Assembly (NCBI GenBank): GCA_905209865.1
Contig: CAJLUP010000057.1
Span: forward strand, 1-10,945
From: an uncultured Lachnospiraceae bacterium
GTDB lineage: Bacteria > Bacillota > Clostridia > Lachnospirales > Lachnospiraceae
Direction: 5' to 3'
DNA: 10,945 nucleotides
The notes under the pieces were generated by a model. It was not told where the DNA came from. It ran no database searches and was given only the letters and a program-made list of their open reading frames with translations. The position numbers and the translations under genes are program-made. Shown here piece after piece: positions 1 through 7,095 of the stretch (positions are counted from its first letter, which is position 1; the number at the start of each line of letters is the position of its first letter).

Positions 1-20
1 TCCGTGTAGATACACAGATC

Positions 21-27
21 AGGAAGG
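21..27 (+). promoter_or_regulatory. Ribosome binding site of rpoD
   Basis: AGGAAGG lies 8 nt before the ATG at 36 and fixes that start. The 35 bases before rpoD contain no recognisable promoter. A short palindrome (GTGTA-GA-TACAC, 4-15) sits just upstream. In many Firmicutes dnaG precedes rpoD, but nothing of it can be recognised here. Confidence 0.75.
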
Positions 28-35
28 ATGGACAC

Positions 36-1154
36 ATGGAAGAAAATGCACAGAAATTTCTGGAAAAAATGAACGAGCTTGTCGCGCTTGGAAAGAAGAA
101 AAAAAGTATACTTGACGTTCAGGAAATCAATGACTTTTTCACGGATATGGATTTGAGTGCCGAACAGATGGAAAAGGTTTTTGAGTATTTGGAAGGAAAT
201 AATATTGATGTTTTGCGGATCACTGCTGATACAGATGACGATGTGGAAGTGGATCTTGACGATATGATTGCGGAAGAGGAAGAAGTCGATATGGAAAGTA
301 TCGATCTGTCTGTACCCGAAGGCGTGAGTATTGAAGATCCGGTTCGTATGTATTTAAAAGAGATCGGAAAAGTACCTCTTCTAAGCGCCGAGCGGGAAAT
401 CGAACTGGCAAAGCGAATGGAAGAGGGAGATGAAGACGCAAAAAAGGAATTGGCAGAAGCGAATCTTCGTCTCGTTGTCAGCATTGCAAAACGTTATGTC
501 GGAAGGGGAATGCTCTTTCTTGATCTGATTCAGGAAGGAAACTTAGGACTGATCAAAGCGGTAGAAAAGTTTGATTACCATAAAGGTTATAAGTTCAGCA
601 CATATGCGACATGGTGGATTCGTCAGGCGATCACAAGAGCTATTGCTGACCAGGCAAGAACGATCCGTATTCCGGTTCATATGGTAGAGACGATCAATAA
701 ACTGATCCGTGTGTCGAGACAGCTTTTGCAGGAACTCGGAAGAGAACCGCTGCCTGAAGAAATTGCAAAAGAACTGGACATGCCTGTAGAGAGAGTACGT
801 GAGATTTTGAAGATTTCACAGGAACCGGTTTCTCTTGAGACGCCGATTGGAGAAGAGGAAGACAGTCATCTTGGTGATTTTATTCAGGACGACAACGTAC
901 CTGTTCCGGCGGAAGCGGCGGCGCAGACACTTCTCAAAGAGCAGCTTGACGAGGTTCTTGACACATTGACGGAAAGAGAGCAGAAAGTACTTCGTCTTCG
1001 TTTCGGTATGAATGATGGACGAGCACGTACGTTGGAGGAAGTGGGCAAGGAATTTGATGTTACAAGAGAGCGTATCCGTCAGATCGAAGCAAAAGCTCTT
1101 CGTAAACTGCGTCATCCAAGCCGAAGCAGAAAATTAAGAGATTATCTTGATTGA
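36..1154 (+). CDS. rpoD: RNA polymerase primary sigma factor (RpoD/SigA)
   Basis: Housekeeping sigma-70 factor, which binds core RNA polymerase and directs it to -10/-35 promoters. The 372-residue length is typical of Firmicute SigA. A short N-terminal region 1.1 (about 1-62) is followed by an acidic linker (64-92). Region 1.2 starts at DPVRMYLKEIG (101-111). Region 2 (about 140-210) holds LDLIQEGNLGLIKAVEKFD (162-180) and the -10 reading segment FSTYATWWIRQAI (187-199). Region 3 spans about 215-290. Region 4 carries the -35 recognition helix-turn-helix TLEEVGKEFDVTRERIRQIE (332-351), and the protein ends RKLRDYLD. The ATG at 36 has an AGGAAGG site 8 nt upstream. It is followed after 31 bp by trmK in the same direction, an arrangement common in Firmicutes. 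The stop codon lies in a perfect palindrome ATTGATCAAT (1150-1159), probably by chance. Confidence 0.98.
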   Translation: MEENAQKFLEKMNELVALGKKKKSILDVQEINDFFTDMDLSAEQMEKVFEYLEGNNIDVLRITADTDDDVEVDLDDMIAEEEEVDMESIDLSVPEGVSIEDPVRMYLKEIGKVPLLSAEREIELAKRMEEGDEDAKKELAEANLRLVVSIAKRYVGRGMLFLDLIQEGNLGLIKAVEKFDYHKGYKFSTYATWWIRQAITRAIADQARTIRIPVHMVETINKLIRVSRQLLQELGREPLPEEIAKELDMPVERVREILKISQEPVSLETPIGEEEDSHLGDFIQDDNVPVPAEAAAQTLLKEQLDEVLDTLTEREQKVLRLRFGMNDGRARTLEEVGKEFDVTRERIRQIEAKALRKLRHPSRSRKLRDYLD

Positions 1155-1185
1155 TCAATGAGACAGTTGTGGGAAGAGGATACAG

Positions 1186-1905
1186 ATGGAATTATCAAAA
1201 AGACTTCAGGCAGTCGCAGATCTTGTGACTGCCGGATATAAAGTGGCAGACATTGGAACTGATCATGCGTACATACCGATTTTTCTTTTAGAAACAGGGA
1301 AAACAGACTGGGCGGCCGCTATGGATGTGAATAAGGGACCCATTGAAAAGGCGCGAGAAAACATTCGGGCTTATGGGTTGGAAGCGCAGATAGAGACACG
1401 CCTTTCGAATGGCTTTTTGGCGTTGGGAAAAGGGGAAGTACAGTCGGCTGTGATTGCGGGAATGGGAGGAAATCTTGTGATCCGTATTTTGCAGGAAGGC
1501 AGGGATGTCGTTTCAACTTTACAGGAATGTATTCTTCAGCCGCAATCGGAAACAGATAAAGTAAGAGCCTTTCTTTTGCGGGAGGGTTTTTTCTTTATAG
1601 AAGAAGATATGGTAGAAGAAGATGGAAAATACTATCCGATGATGAAAGTTAAACCGCCCAAAAGTGGAGAAGAAAGCCGACAGAATGAAGAAGTATGGAA
1701 GATAGAGCAGCTTTGGTTTGGGAAACTTCTTCTGGAAAAACGACATCCGGTATTGAAAAGGTATTTGGAACGGGAGACGCGTATTCGGGAAGAAATTCTA
1801 AGATCGATCAGGGACAAAGATTCTGAGCAGATACAGGTGAGAAGAGGACAGTTGCAAGAAGAATTAAATATTATAAAGAAAGGGATGGAATATTATGCTT
1901 TGTAA
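1186..1905 (+). CDS. trmK: tRNA (adenine(22)-N(1))-methyltransferase TrmK
   Basis: Family TrmK/YqfN: SAM-dependent methylation of N1 of adenine 22 in the D-loop of tRNAs, a cytoplasmic enzyme of Gram-positive bacteria. The 239-residue chain starts with the Rossmann methyltransferase core. SAM motif I is ADIGTDHAYIP (21-31), an acidic residue ends the second strand (AMDVN, 45-49), and the family motif AGMGG is at 91-95. The QPQSETDKVRAFL segment (118-130) corresponds to the usual LQPN region. The C-terminal third (about 165-233) is charged and helical, as expected for the family's coiled-coil domain. The ATG at 1186 has a purine-rich GAAGAGGA site just upstream. The gene lies between rpoD and the nif3-like gene and overlaps the latter by 11 bp, so the two are probably translationally coupled. 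Confidence 0.93.
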   Translation: MELSKRLQAVADLVTAGYKVADIGTDHAYIPIFLLETGKTDWAAAMDVNKGPIEKARENIRAYGLEAQIETRLSNGFLALGKGEVQSAVIAGMGGNLVIRILQEGRDVVSTLQECILQPQSETDKVRAFLLREGFFFIEEDMVEEDGKYYPMMKVKPPKSGEESRQNEEVWKIEQLWFGKLLLEKRHPVLKRYLERETRIREEILRSIRDKDSEQIQVRRGQLQEELNIIKKGMEYYAL

Positions 1906-2677
1906 AGAGATTATTCAGGTGATCGAGGCGTCCTACCCGAAAAAAGCAGCGCTTGATTTTGACAACGTAGGACTTTTGGCAGGTCGATCGGAGAAAGAAG
2001 TAAACAGAGTGTACTTGGCTCTTGACGCAACAGAAGAGGTGATCGAAAGAGCTGTTGATTTAGGCGCAGATATGCTGATCACACATCATCCTCTTATCTT
2101 TTCTCCGATGAAACAGGTGACGGATGAAGATTTTATAGGGAAACGGATCGTAAAACTGATTCAAAATGATATTTCCTACTATGCAATGCATACGAATTAT
2201 GATGTGCTTGGCATGGCGAAGCTTGCAGAAAGTATTTTGGGAATTAGGGAAACGCAAGTGCTTGATGTGACGATGGAAAAGGACGGAGAAGAAGAGGGCA
2301 TCGGAAGGATCGGGATGCTTGATCAGGAGATGACATTAGAGGAATGCTGTCTTTATGTAAAGCATAGATTGAAATTGGGCAGTTTGAAAGTGTATGGGGA
2401 TATGGAAAGGAAAGTGCATTGCCTCGCAGTATCTCCGGGATCAGGAAAGTCGGCGGTAACCCCGGCAATCCAAAAAGGGGCGGATGTTCTTGTGACAGGC
2501 GATATCGGACATCATGACGGAATTGATGCAGTTGAGCAGGGATTATCTGTTATTGATGCAGGACATTATGGAACAGAGTATATATTTATTGATGATATGA
2601 AACATTTCCTGAATGAAAAACTTCCGGTATTGGATGTAATGACCATTCCGATCGTCCATCCATTTCAAGTGATTTAG
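1895..2677 (+). CDS. Nif3-like dinuclear metal centre hexameric protein (YqfO family)
   Basis: Member of the Nif3/DUF34 family, conserved toroidal hexamers with a two-metal site. The cellular role is not settled; a GTP cyclohydrolase I type 2 label is often transferred but poorly supported. The expected metal-ligand motifs are present: THHPLIF (63-69), MHTNYD (98-103), TGDIGHHD (201-208) and DAGHYGTE (221-228). The 260-residue length matches the short form of the family, without the extra inserted middle domain of the roughly 370-residue B. subtilis YqfO. The ATG at 1895 lies inside the end of trmK (stop at 1903-1905), preceded by GAAAGGGATGG. Linkage with trmK is a frequent arrangement in Firmicutes. 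No key residue appears to be missing. Confidence 0.92.
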   Translation: MLCKEIIQVIEASYPKKAALDFDNVGLLAGRSEKEVNRVYLALDATEEVIERAVDLGADMLITHHPLIFSPMKQVTDEDFIGKRIVKLIQNDISYYAMHTNYDVLGMAKLAESILGIRETQVLDVTMEKDGEEEGIGRIGMLDQEMTLEECCLYVKHRLKLGSLKVYGDMERKVHCLAVSPGSGKSAVTPAIQKGADVLVTGDIGHHDGIDAVEQGLSVIDAGHYGTEYIFIDDMKHFLNEKLPVLDVMTIPIVHPFQVI

Positions 2678-2717
2678 ATGAGATTTTTATTTTTGTAAAG
2701 AGGAGAGTGCTCTGAAA

Positions 2718-4388
2718 ATGGAAAAAAAGAAGTATAGGATTACCGTTGGAAATGAGAGCAAAGAATTTGAAGAAGGAGTGACTTATCAGCATGTTGCTGA
2801 AGCGTTTCGTCTCCAATTTCAACATCCTGTCGTACTGGCGTTGGAAGGGGAAAACCGTCTGCAGGAGTTGAGAAAACCGGTGGAAAAGGACTGTGAACTT
2901 CGTTTTATTACAACTGCGGATGAGATTGGACACGAAACATATAAGAGAAGTCTGTGTTTTCTTTTAGTGAAAGCGGTTCATGATGTGGCCGGACATGATC
3001 GAATTGAAAGGGTCAGAATTCATTTTTCGGTAGATAAGGGTTATTACTGTACGGTGGATGGTGATGTCGAAATGACAGAACAGTTTCTTTCGGATGTTGA
3101 AAAACGAATGCATCAGTTATCTGATGAAAAAATTCCGATTGAGAAGAAGACGATCCACACAGATGCCGCTATCGAGCTTTTTCATAAGCATGGCATGTAT
3201 GATAAGGAACGGTTGTTTGAATATCGCAGAGTTTCAAAAGTAAATATATACAGTATCAATGAGTTTGAAGATTATTATTATGGATACATGGTTCCGGATA
3301 CGTCATGTCTGAAATATTTTTCTCTTCATCTGTATGACGAAGGCTTTGTGATCCAAATGCCTGTGAAAGAGCAGCCGGAAATCGTACCTGAGTTTCAGCC
3401 GAGTCCTAAATTGTTTCAAGTGCTTAAAGAATCTGTTTTATGGGGAGACTGTCAGGACATTGAGACAGTAGGGGCGCTCAATGAAATGGTGACAAAAGGA
3501 GATATGCGGGAAGTCGTACTTGTACAGGAGGCACATCAGGAACGCCGGATCGGTGAAATTGCAAAGCAGATCGCAGAACGTAAAGACATTCGGTTTGTTT
3601 TGATTGCAGGACCTTCCTCGTCAGGAAAAACGACATTTTCTCATCGGTTGTCAATTCAGTTGAGAGTAAACGGATTAAAACCGCATCCGATTGCAGTAGA
3701 TAATTACTTTGTAGATCGGGAACATACGCCGAAAGATGAGGACGGAAACTATAATTTTGAATGTTTGGAGGCAATCGATATCTCCAAATTCAATGAAGAT
3801 ATGGAGGCGCTTTTAAGAGGAGAAGAAGTGTATCTGCCTATTTTTGATTTTAAAAGTGGGAAGAGAAAGTATGAATCAAAGCCGAAAAAACTCGGGGAAC
3901 AGGATATTCTTGTCATTGAGGGAATCCATTGTCTGAATCCCAAGCTGACTGAGGCAATGAATGATGCGAATAAATTCAAAATTTATATCAGTGCGCTGAC
4001 GCAGTTGAATGTTGATGAGCATAACCGGATTCCGACAACGGATGGACGCTTGATTCGAAGAATTGTAAGAGATGCGCGCACACGGGGAGCTTCTGCGGCT
4101 AAAACGATTTCGATGTGGGCTTCTGTGAGAAGAGGAGAAGAGCAAAATATCTTTCCGTTTCAGGAGCAGGCAGATGTGATGTTTAATTCTTCTTTGCTTT
4201 ATGAACTGGCAGTGTTGAAACAATATGTAGAACCGCTTCTTTTTGCAGTAGATAAAGACTCAAAAGAGTTTGTTGAGGCAAAGAGACTTCTTAAATTTTT
4301 TGATTATTTTGTAGGGATCGGAAGCGAATTTATACCGACAAACTCTCTTCTTAGAGAGTTCGTCGGCGGTGGTTGCTTCCAAGTGTAG
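2718..4388 (+). CDS. Nucleoside (uridine-type) kinase with N-terminal TGS domain
   Basis: Predicted cytoplasmic P-loop kinase of the uridine kinase/phosphoribulokinase superfamily; the natural substrate cannot be told from the sequence. The 556 residues fall into three parts. Residues 1-68 form a TGS-like beta-grasp domain as in threonyl-tRNA synthetase. Residues 70-210 resemble the ThrRS second additional domain (HETYKRSLCFLLVKAVHD, DYYYGYMVPD). The kinase domain is about 290-490, with Walker A GPSSSGKTT (298-306), VDNYFVDRE (327-335) and a Walker B-like strand LVIEGIH (398-404). The C-terminal NSLLREFVGG motif (542-551) is typical of this family. The ATG at 2718 is preceded by GAGGAG about 12 nt upstream, slightly long. 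The gene follows the nif3-like gene after 40 bp and converges on potCD with only 8 bp between stops. A strong stem-loop is embedded in its last 70 bp. Confidence 0.88.
   Translation: MEKKKYRITVGNESKEFEEGVTYQHVAEAFRLQFQHPVVLALEGENRLQELRKPVEKDCELRFITTADEIGHETYKRSLCFLLVKAVHDVAGHDRIERVRIHFSVDKGYYCTVDGDVEMTEQFLSDVEKRMHQLSDEKIPIEKKTIHTDAAIELFHKHGMYDKERLFEYRRVSKVNIYSINEFEDYYYGYMVPDTSCLKYFSLHLYDEGFVIQMPVKEQPEIVPEFQPSPKLFQVLKESVLWGDCQDIETVGALNEMVTKGDMREVVLVQEAHQERRIGEIAKQIAERKDIRFVLIAGPSSSGKTTFSHRLSIQLRVNGLKPHPIAVDNYFVDREHTPKDEDGNYNFECLEAIDISKFNEDMEALLRGEEVYLPIFDFKSGKRKYESKPKKLGEQDILVIEGIHCLNPKLTEAMNDANKFKIYISALTQLNVDEHNRIPTTDGRLIRRIVRDARTRGASAAKTISMWASVRRGEEQNIFPFQEQADVMFNSSLLYELAVLKQYVEPLLFAVDKDSKEFVEAKRLLKFFDYFVGIGSEFIPTNSLLREFVGGGCFQV
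4320..4380. other. Nested inverted repeat (strong stem-loop) at convergent gene ends
   Basis: Core stem: CCGAC-A-AACTCTCT (4335-4348), loop TCTT (4349-4352), AGAGAGTT-C-GTCGG (4353-4366). This gives 13 base pairs with one A/C mismatch in the DNA. An outer pair, GGAAGC (4320-4325) and GCTTCC (4375-4380), could extend it. It lies in the last codons of the nucleoside kinase gene and just beyond the 3' end of the converging potCD gene. No T-run follows on either strand, so it is not a textbook intrinsic terminator. It may act as a bidirectional pause or 3'-end stabiliser, but this is inference. Confidence 0.5.
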
Positions 4389-4396
4389 AAAGGCGG

Positions 4397-6283
4397 TTAT
4401 TTTGATTTGATTTCCCGCCATAGTTTGTTATAGATGATTTCGTTTTCATCTCCGAGGAAGTTGAATGTCTCACAGTTTTGAAGCTGAGAAATATCAGGAA
4501 ATGCGATATTGCTTTCACGCATTGATGCATCCTCGATCAGTTCCCTTCCGGCTGAGTTCGGAATAGAGTAGGTGATATAATCAAAATTCATTTTTGCAAT
4601 ATCAGGACGACAGAGGTAGTTGATAAATGCCTCTGCGTTCTTTTTATTTTGCGCATTTTTGGGGATGACGAGAGCGTCGATCCAAAGATTTGATCCCTCT
4701 TTCGGAATCACATATTCTAAATCCGGATTTTCTTTTTGGCAATAGAGCGCCTCACCGGAATAAATGACACCGAGGGCGGCTTCGTTTCCAATCATTTTGT
4801 CGCGTACCTGATCAATGACATAAGCCTGAACAAGCGGCTTTTGTTCGATCAAAAGTTGTTTGGCGGCTTCCAATTCATCAAGATCCGTTGAATTGAGTGA
4901 ATATCCGAGAGATTTCAGGGCAACGGCAAAGGCGTCCCGCACACTGTCTTGCATGAGGATGCTGTCAGTGTATTTTTCATCCCATAATATACTCCAACTG
5001 TCTACCGGTTCGTCTACCATTTTTTTGTTGTAGAGAATACCGACTGTTCCCCAAAGGTAGGGGACGGAATACTTGTTTTCGGGGTCATATTGTTTTGACA
5101 TTTCCATGTAAATATCATCAATATATTTTAAGTTCGGTATGTTGTTGTAGTCGATCTCGGCGAGCAGATCATTTTCTATCATTCTCTGCACCATGTAGTC
5201 GGAAGGACATACAACATCGTAAGCGATCGCTTCGGATTGAACTTTTGGATACATGATCTCGTTTGTTTCATATTCTTCGTATACGACGTCGATTCCGGTT
5301 TCCTCTTCAAACATTGTCAGGACCTCAGGGTCAATGTAATCGCCCCAGTTGTATACGACAACCTTTTCTCCTGAAATAGTCCCTGAAGAAGATCCATAAA
5401 TGAATCCGCCGATGATAATGACGATCATAATTACGGCAGGAACAAACCGATGGAAGAAAAATCGTCCGAATTTGCGGAAATTTCCCATATGCGCATGCGC
5501 GGCGGCTTTCTTTGTCTTCTGGTCATTTGGAGTCATATTTACTAGAAAGAGCAAAATGAGCACTGTAAGAAACATGATCGTAGACAGCGCATACATCTCG
5601 GGTTTGATTCCTTTTCTTACTTCGCTGTATATCTTTGTAGACAAAGTATCGATTCCCGGACCTTTTGTAAAATGTGTGATGACAAAATCATCCAGCGACA
5701 TTGTAAACGCCAAAAGAAATCCTGAAAAGATTCCGGGCATGATATCAGGAAGAACCACTTTTCTGAATGCATAGGAAGGAGAAGCTCCCAGATCAAGAGC
5801 TGCTTCGTAAGTACGTCTGCTTGTCTGTTTTAGTTTGGGCATAACGCTCAATATAACATAGGGAATATTAAACGTAATATGTGCCAGTAATATCGTAGAA
5901 AAACCGAGAGTAAACCGACATGCAATAAAAAGAAGCATGAGGGAAATTCCCGTCACGATATCAGCGTTGAGCATCGGAATGTTCGTTATTCCGAGCAGGA
6001 GGGTACGCGCTTTTGCGCGCATCGCCTGGATGCCGAGAGCAGCCGCAGTACCGATCAAAGTAGCGATCAAAGCAGAGAGAAAGGCGATGACCAGTGTAGT
6101 ATAAAGCGCATTCATAATATCTTTATTTTGAAAAAGTTGAAGATACCATTTCCCGGTGAAGCCGTTCCATTTAGATCGAGTTTTTGTATTGTTAAAAGAA
6201 AGAACCATCAAAGTGATAATGGGAGCGTATAACAATACGAAGATCAGGAACAGGTAGATTTTTTTTGCGGTTGATTTGATCAA
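4397..6283 (-). CDS. potCD: Fused spermidine/putrescine ABC permease PotC and substrate-binding protein PotD
   Basis: Single 628-residue chain combining two importer subunits. Residues 1-250 are a PotC-type permease with about six membrane segments (starting near 10, 62, 97, 127, 185 and 235). The EAA loop lies between the fourth and fifth (EAALDLG at 160-166 to LPDIMPG at 178-184) and contacts the ATPase. A basic linker (251-279) leads to a seventh hydrophobic segment (280-297). A PotD-type periplasmic-binding-protein domain runs 305-628: YNWGDYIDPEVL (311-322), YETNEIMYPKV (338-348), PYLWGTVGILYN (408-419) and LWIDALVIPKNA (533-544). By eye, W313, Y316, W534 and D536 match polyamine-contacting residues of E. 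coli PotD. The seventh segment replaces the usual lipoprotein signal, tethering the domain outside the cell. The start is a TTG overlapping the potB stop (TTGA), with GGAGG 10 nt upstream. Other polyamine-like substrates are possible. Confidence 0.93.
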   Translation of the reverse strand: MIKSTAKKIYLFLIFVLLYAPIITLMVLSFNNTKTRSKWNGFTGKWYLQLFQNKDIMNALYTTLVIAFLSALIATLIGTAAALGIQAMRAKARTLLLGITNIPMLNADIVTGISLMLLFIACRFTLGFSTILLAHITFNIPYVILSVMPKLKQTSRRTYEAALDLGASPSYAFRKVVLPDIMPGIFSGFLLAFTMSLDDFVITHFTKGPGIDTLSTKIYSEVRKGIKPEMYALSTIMFLTVLILLFLVNMTPNDQKTKKAAAHAHMGNFRKFGRFFFHRFVPAVIMIVIIIGGFIYGSSSGTISGEKVVVYNWGDYIDPEVLTMFEEETGIDVVYEEYETNEIMYPKVQSEAIAYDVVCPSDYMVQRMIENDLLAEIDYNNIPNLKYIDDIYMEMSKQYDPENKYSVPYLWGTVGILYNKKMVDEPVDSWSILWDEKYTDSILMQDSVRDAFAVALKSLGYSLNSTDLDELEAAKQLLIEQKPLVQAYVIDQVRDKMIGNEAALGVIYSGEALYCQKENPDLEYVIPKEGSNLWIDALVIPKNAQNKKNAEAFINYLCRPDIAKMNFDYITYSIPNSAGRELIEDASMRESNIAFPDISQLQNCETFNFLGDENEIIYNKLWREIKSK

Positions 6284-7095
6284 AATGTATTTCCCTCCCC
6301 GTTCTTATCATATTTGGCAATCAAAGCCATACTGGCAATAATAAACAGCATTAAAACAAGAGAAAGACCGGAACCGGCGTTCCAGTTGCTTCCCTGCTTA
6401 AATTCTTGTTCGATGACATTTCCGATCAGGAGAATCTTGCTTCCTCCCAACAGATCGGAGATGACAAATGTCGTAAGCGACGGTACAAATACCATCGTAA
6501 TACCGCTGATAATTCCAGGAATGCTAAGCGGCATGATGATCTTTAAAAACGTTTGGACGTTATTAGCCCCCAAATCTTTGGCTGCATGAATGACGTCTTT
6601 ATCAATCTTGGACAGTACATTGTAGATTGGAAGTACCATAAATGGCAGAAAGTTGTATACCATTCCAAGTACAATGGCAGCAGGTGTGTTGATGATCGAC
6701 TGCTGCGGAAGATGAAGGAAACTGAGGATGCTGTTGATAACACCGTTCTTTTCCAAAAGTGTCTGCCAAGCCAACGTGCGGAGCAGAAAATTCATCCACA
6801 TTGGAAGAATGAAGATCAGCACGATAAAACTTGTCTGATTGATATTTTTTTCAGCCAAAATCATGGCGAGCGGGTAGGCGAGGATCAGGCAGATTACCGT
6901 ACTGATAAAAGACAGCAGAAGAGCCAGCCCGAGAGCCTTTAAATTTTCGGGAGTTGTCATTTGGGCAAGGTTGTTCAAAGTGAAACTTCCGTTTTTATCT
7001 GTGAGGCCATAGTATAAAATCATGAGCAGCGGAATGATGATAAAAGAAACTGCCCAAAACAGATACGGACCTGCAAGTATTTTTCTACTCTTCAA
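6280..7095 (-). CDS. potB: Spermidine/putrescine ABC transporter permease PotB
   Basis: Integral membrane subunit of the polyamine-type importer, pairing with the PotC half of the downstream fusion. The sequence has about six hydrophobic segments (first LAGPYLFWAVSFIIIPLLMI). The cytoplasmic EAA-type loop is HAAKDLGANNVQTF followed by IIMPLSIPGIISG, which docks on PotA. I chose the TTG at 7095 (271 residues, beginning MKSRKILAGPY) because a perfect AGGAGG lies 9 nt before it. The in-frame ATG at 7113, giving 277 residues, contains that AGGAGG within its own codons and has no ribosome binding site of its own. With the TTG start the gene overlaps the end of potA by 11 bp, with the ATG by 29 bp. 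Its stop overlaps the potCD start by 3 bases. Tight overlaps suggest translational coupling along the operon. Confidence 0.93.
   Translation of the reverse strand: MKSRKILAGPYLFWAVSFIIIPLLMILYYGLTDKNGSFTLNNLAQMTTPENLKALGLALLLSFISTVICLILAYPLAMILAEKNINQTSFIVLIFILPMWMNFLLRTLAWQTLLEKNGVINSILSFLHLPQQSIINTPAAIVLGMVYNFLPFMVLPIYNVLSKIDKDVIHAAKDLGANNVQTFLKIIMPLSIPGIISGITMVFVPSLTTFVISDLLGGSKILLIGNVIEQEFKQGSNWNAGSGLSLVLMLFIIASMALIAKYDKNGEGNTF
6294..6298 (-). promoter_or_regulatory. Ribosome binding site of potCD, inside the potB 3' end
   Basis: GGAGG (+ strand CCTCC) within the last potB codons lies 10 nt before the TTG at 6283. No ATG or GTG closer to it opens the same frame, so it supports the TTG start. 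Confidence 0.6.

Noticed and set aside
1150..1159. Perfect palindrome ATTGATCAAT across the rpoD stop codon
   Set aside because: Too short to form a terminator, with no T-run; likely chance or at most a weak protein site.
4392..4419. GGCGG...CCGCC inverted repeat as an intrinsic terminator for the nucleoside kinase gene
   Set aside because: The stem is only 5 bp with an 18-nt loop and no T-run follows, so it is too weak to call.
5440..5535. PotCD as a sequencing-error joining of two separate genes
   Set aside because: The linker reads in one frame with a plausible basic stretch and membrane segment. The internal ATG near residue 266 has no ribosome binding site, and no lipoprotein signal with a lipobox cysteine precedes the binding domain.
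5400..5774. 124-codon open frame on the + strand opposite potCD
   Set aside because: Antisense to the permease/linker region, with no ribosome binding site or domain; a shadow.
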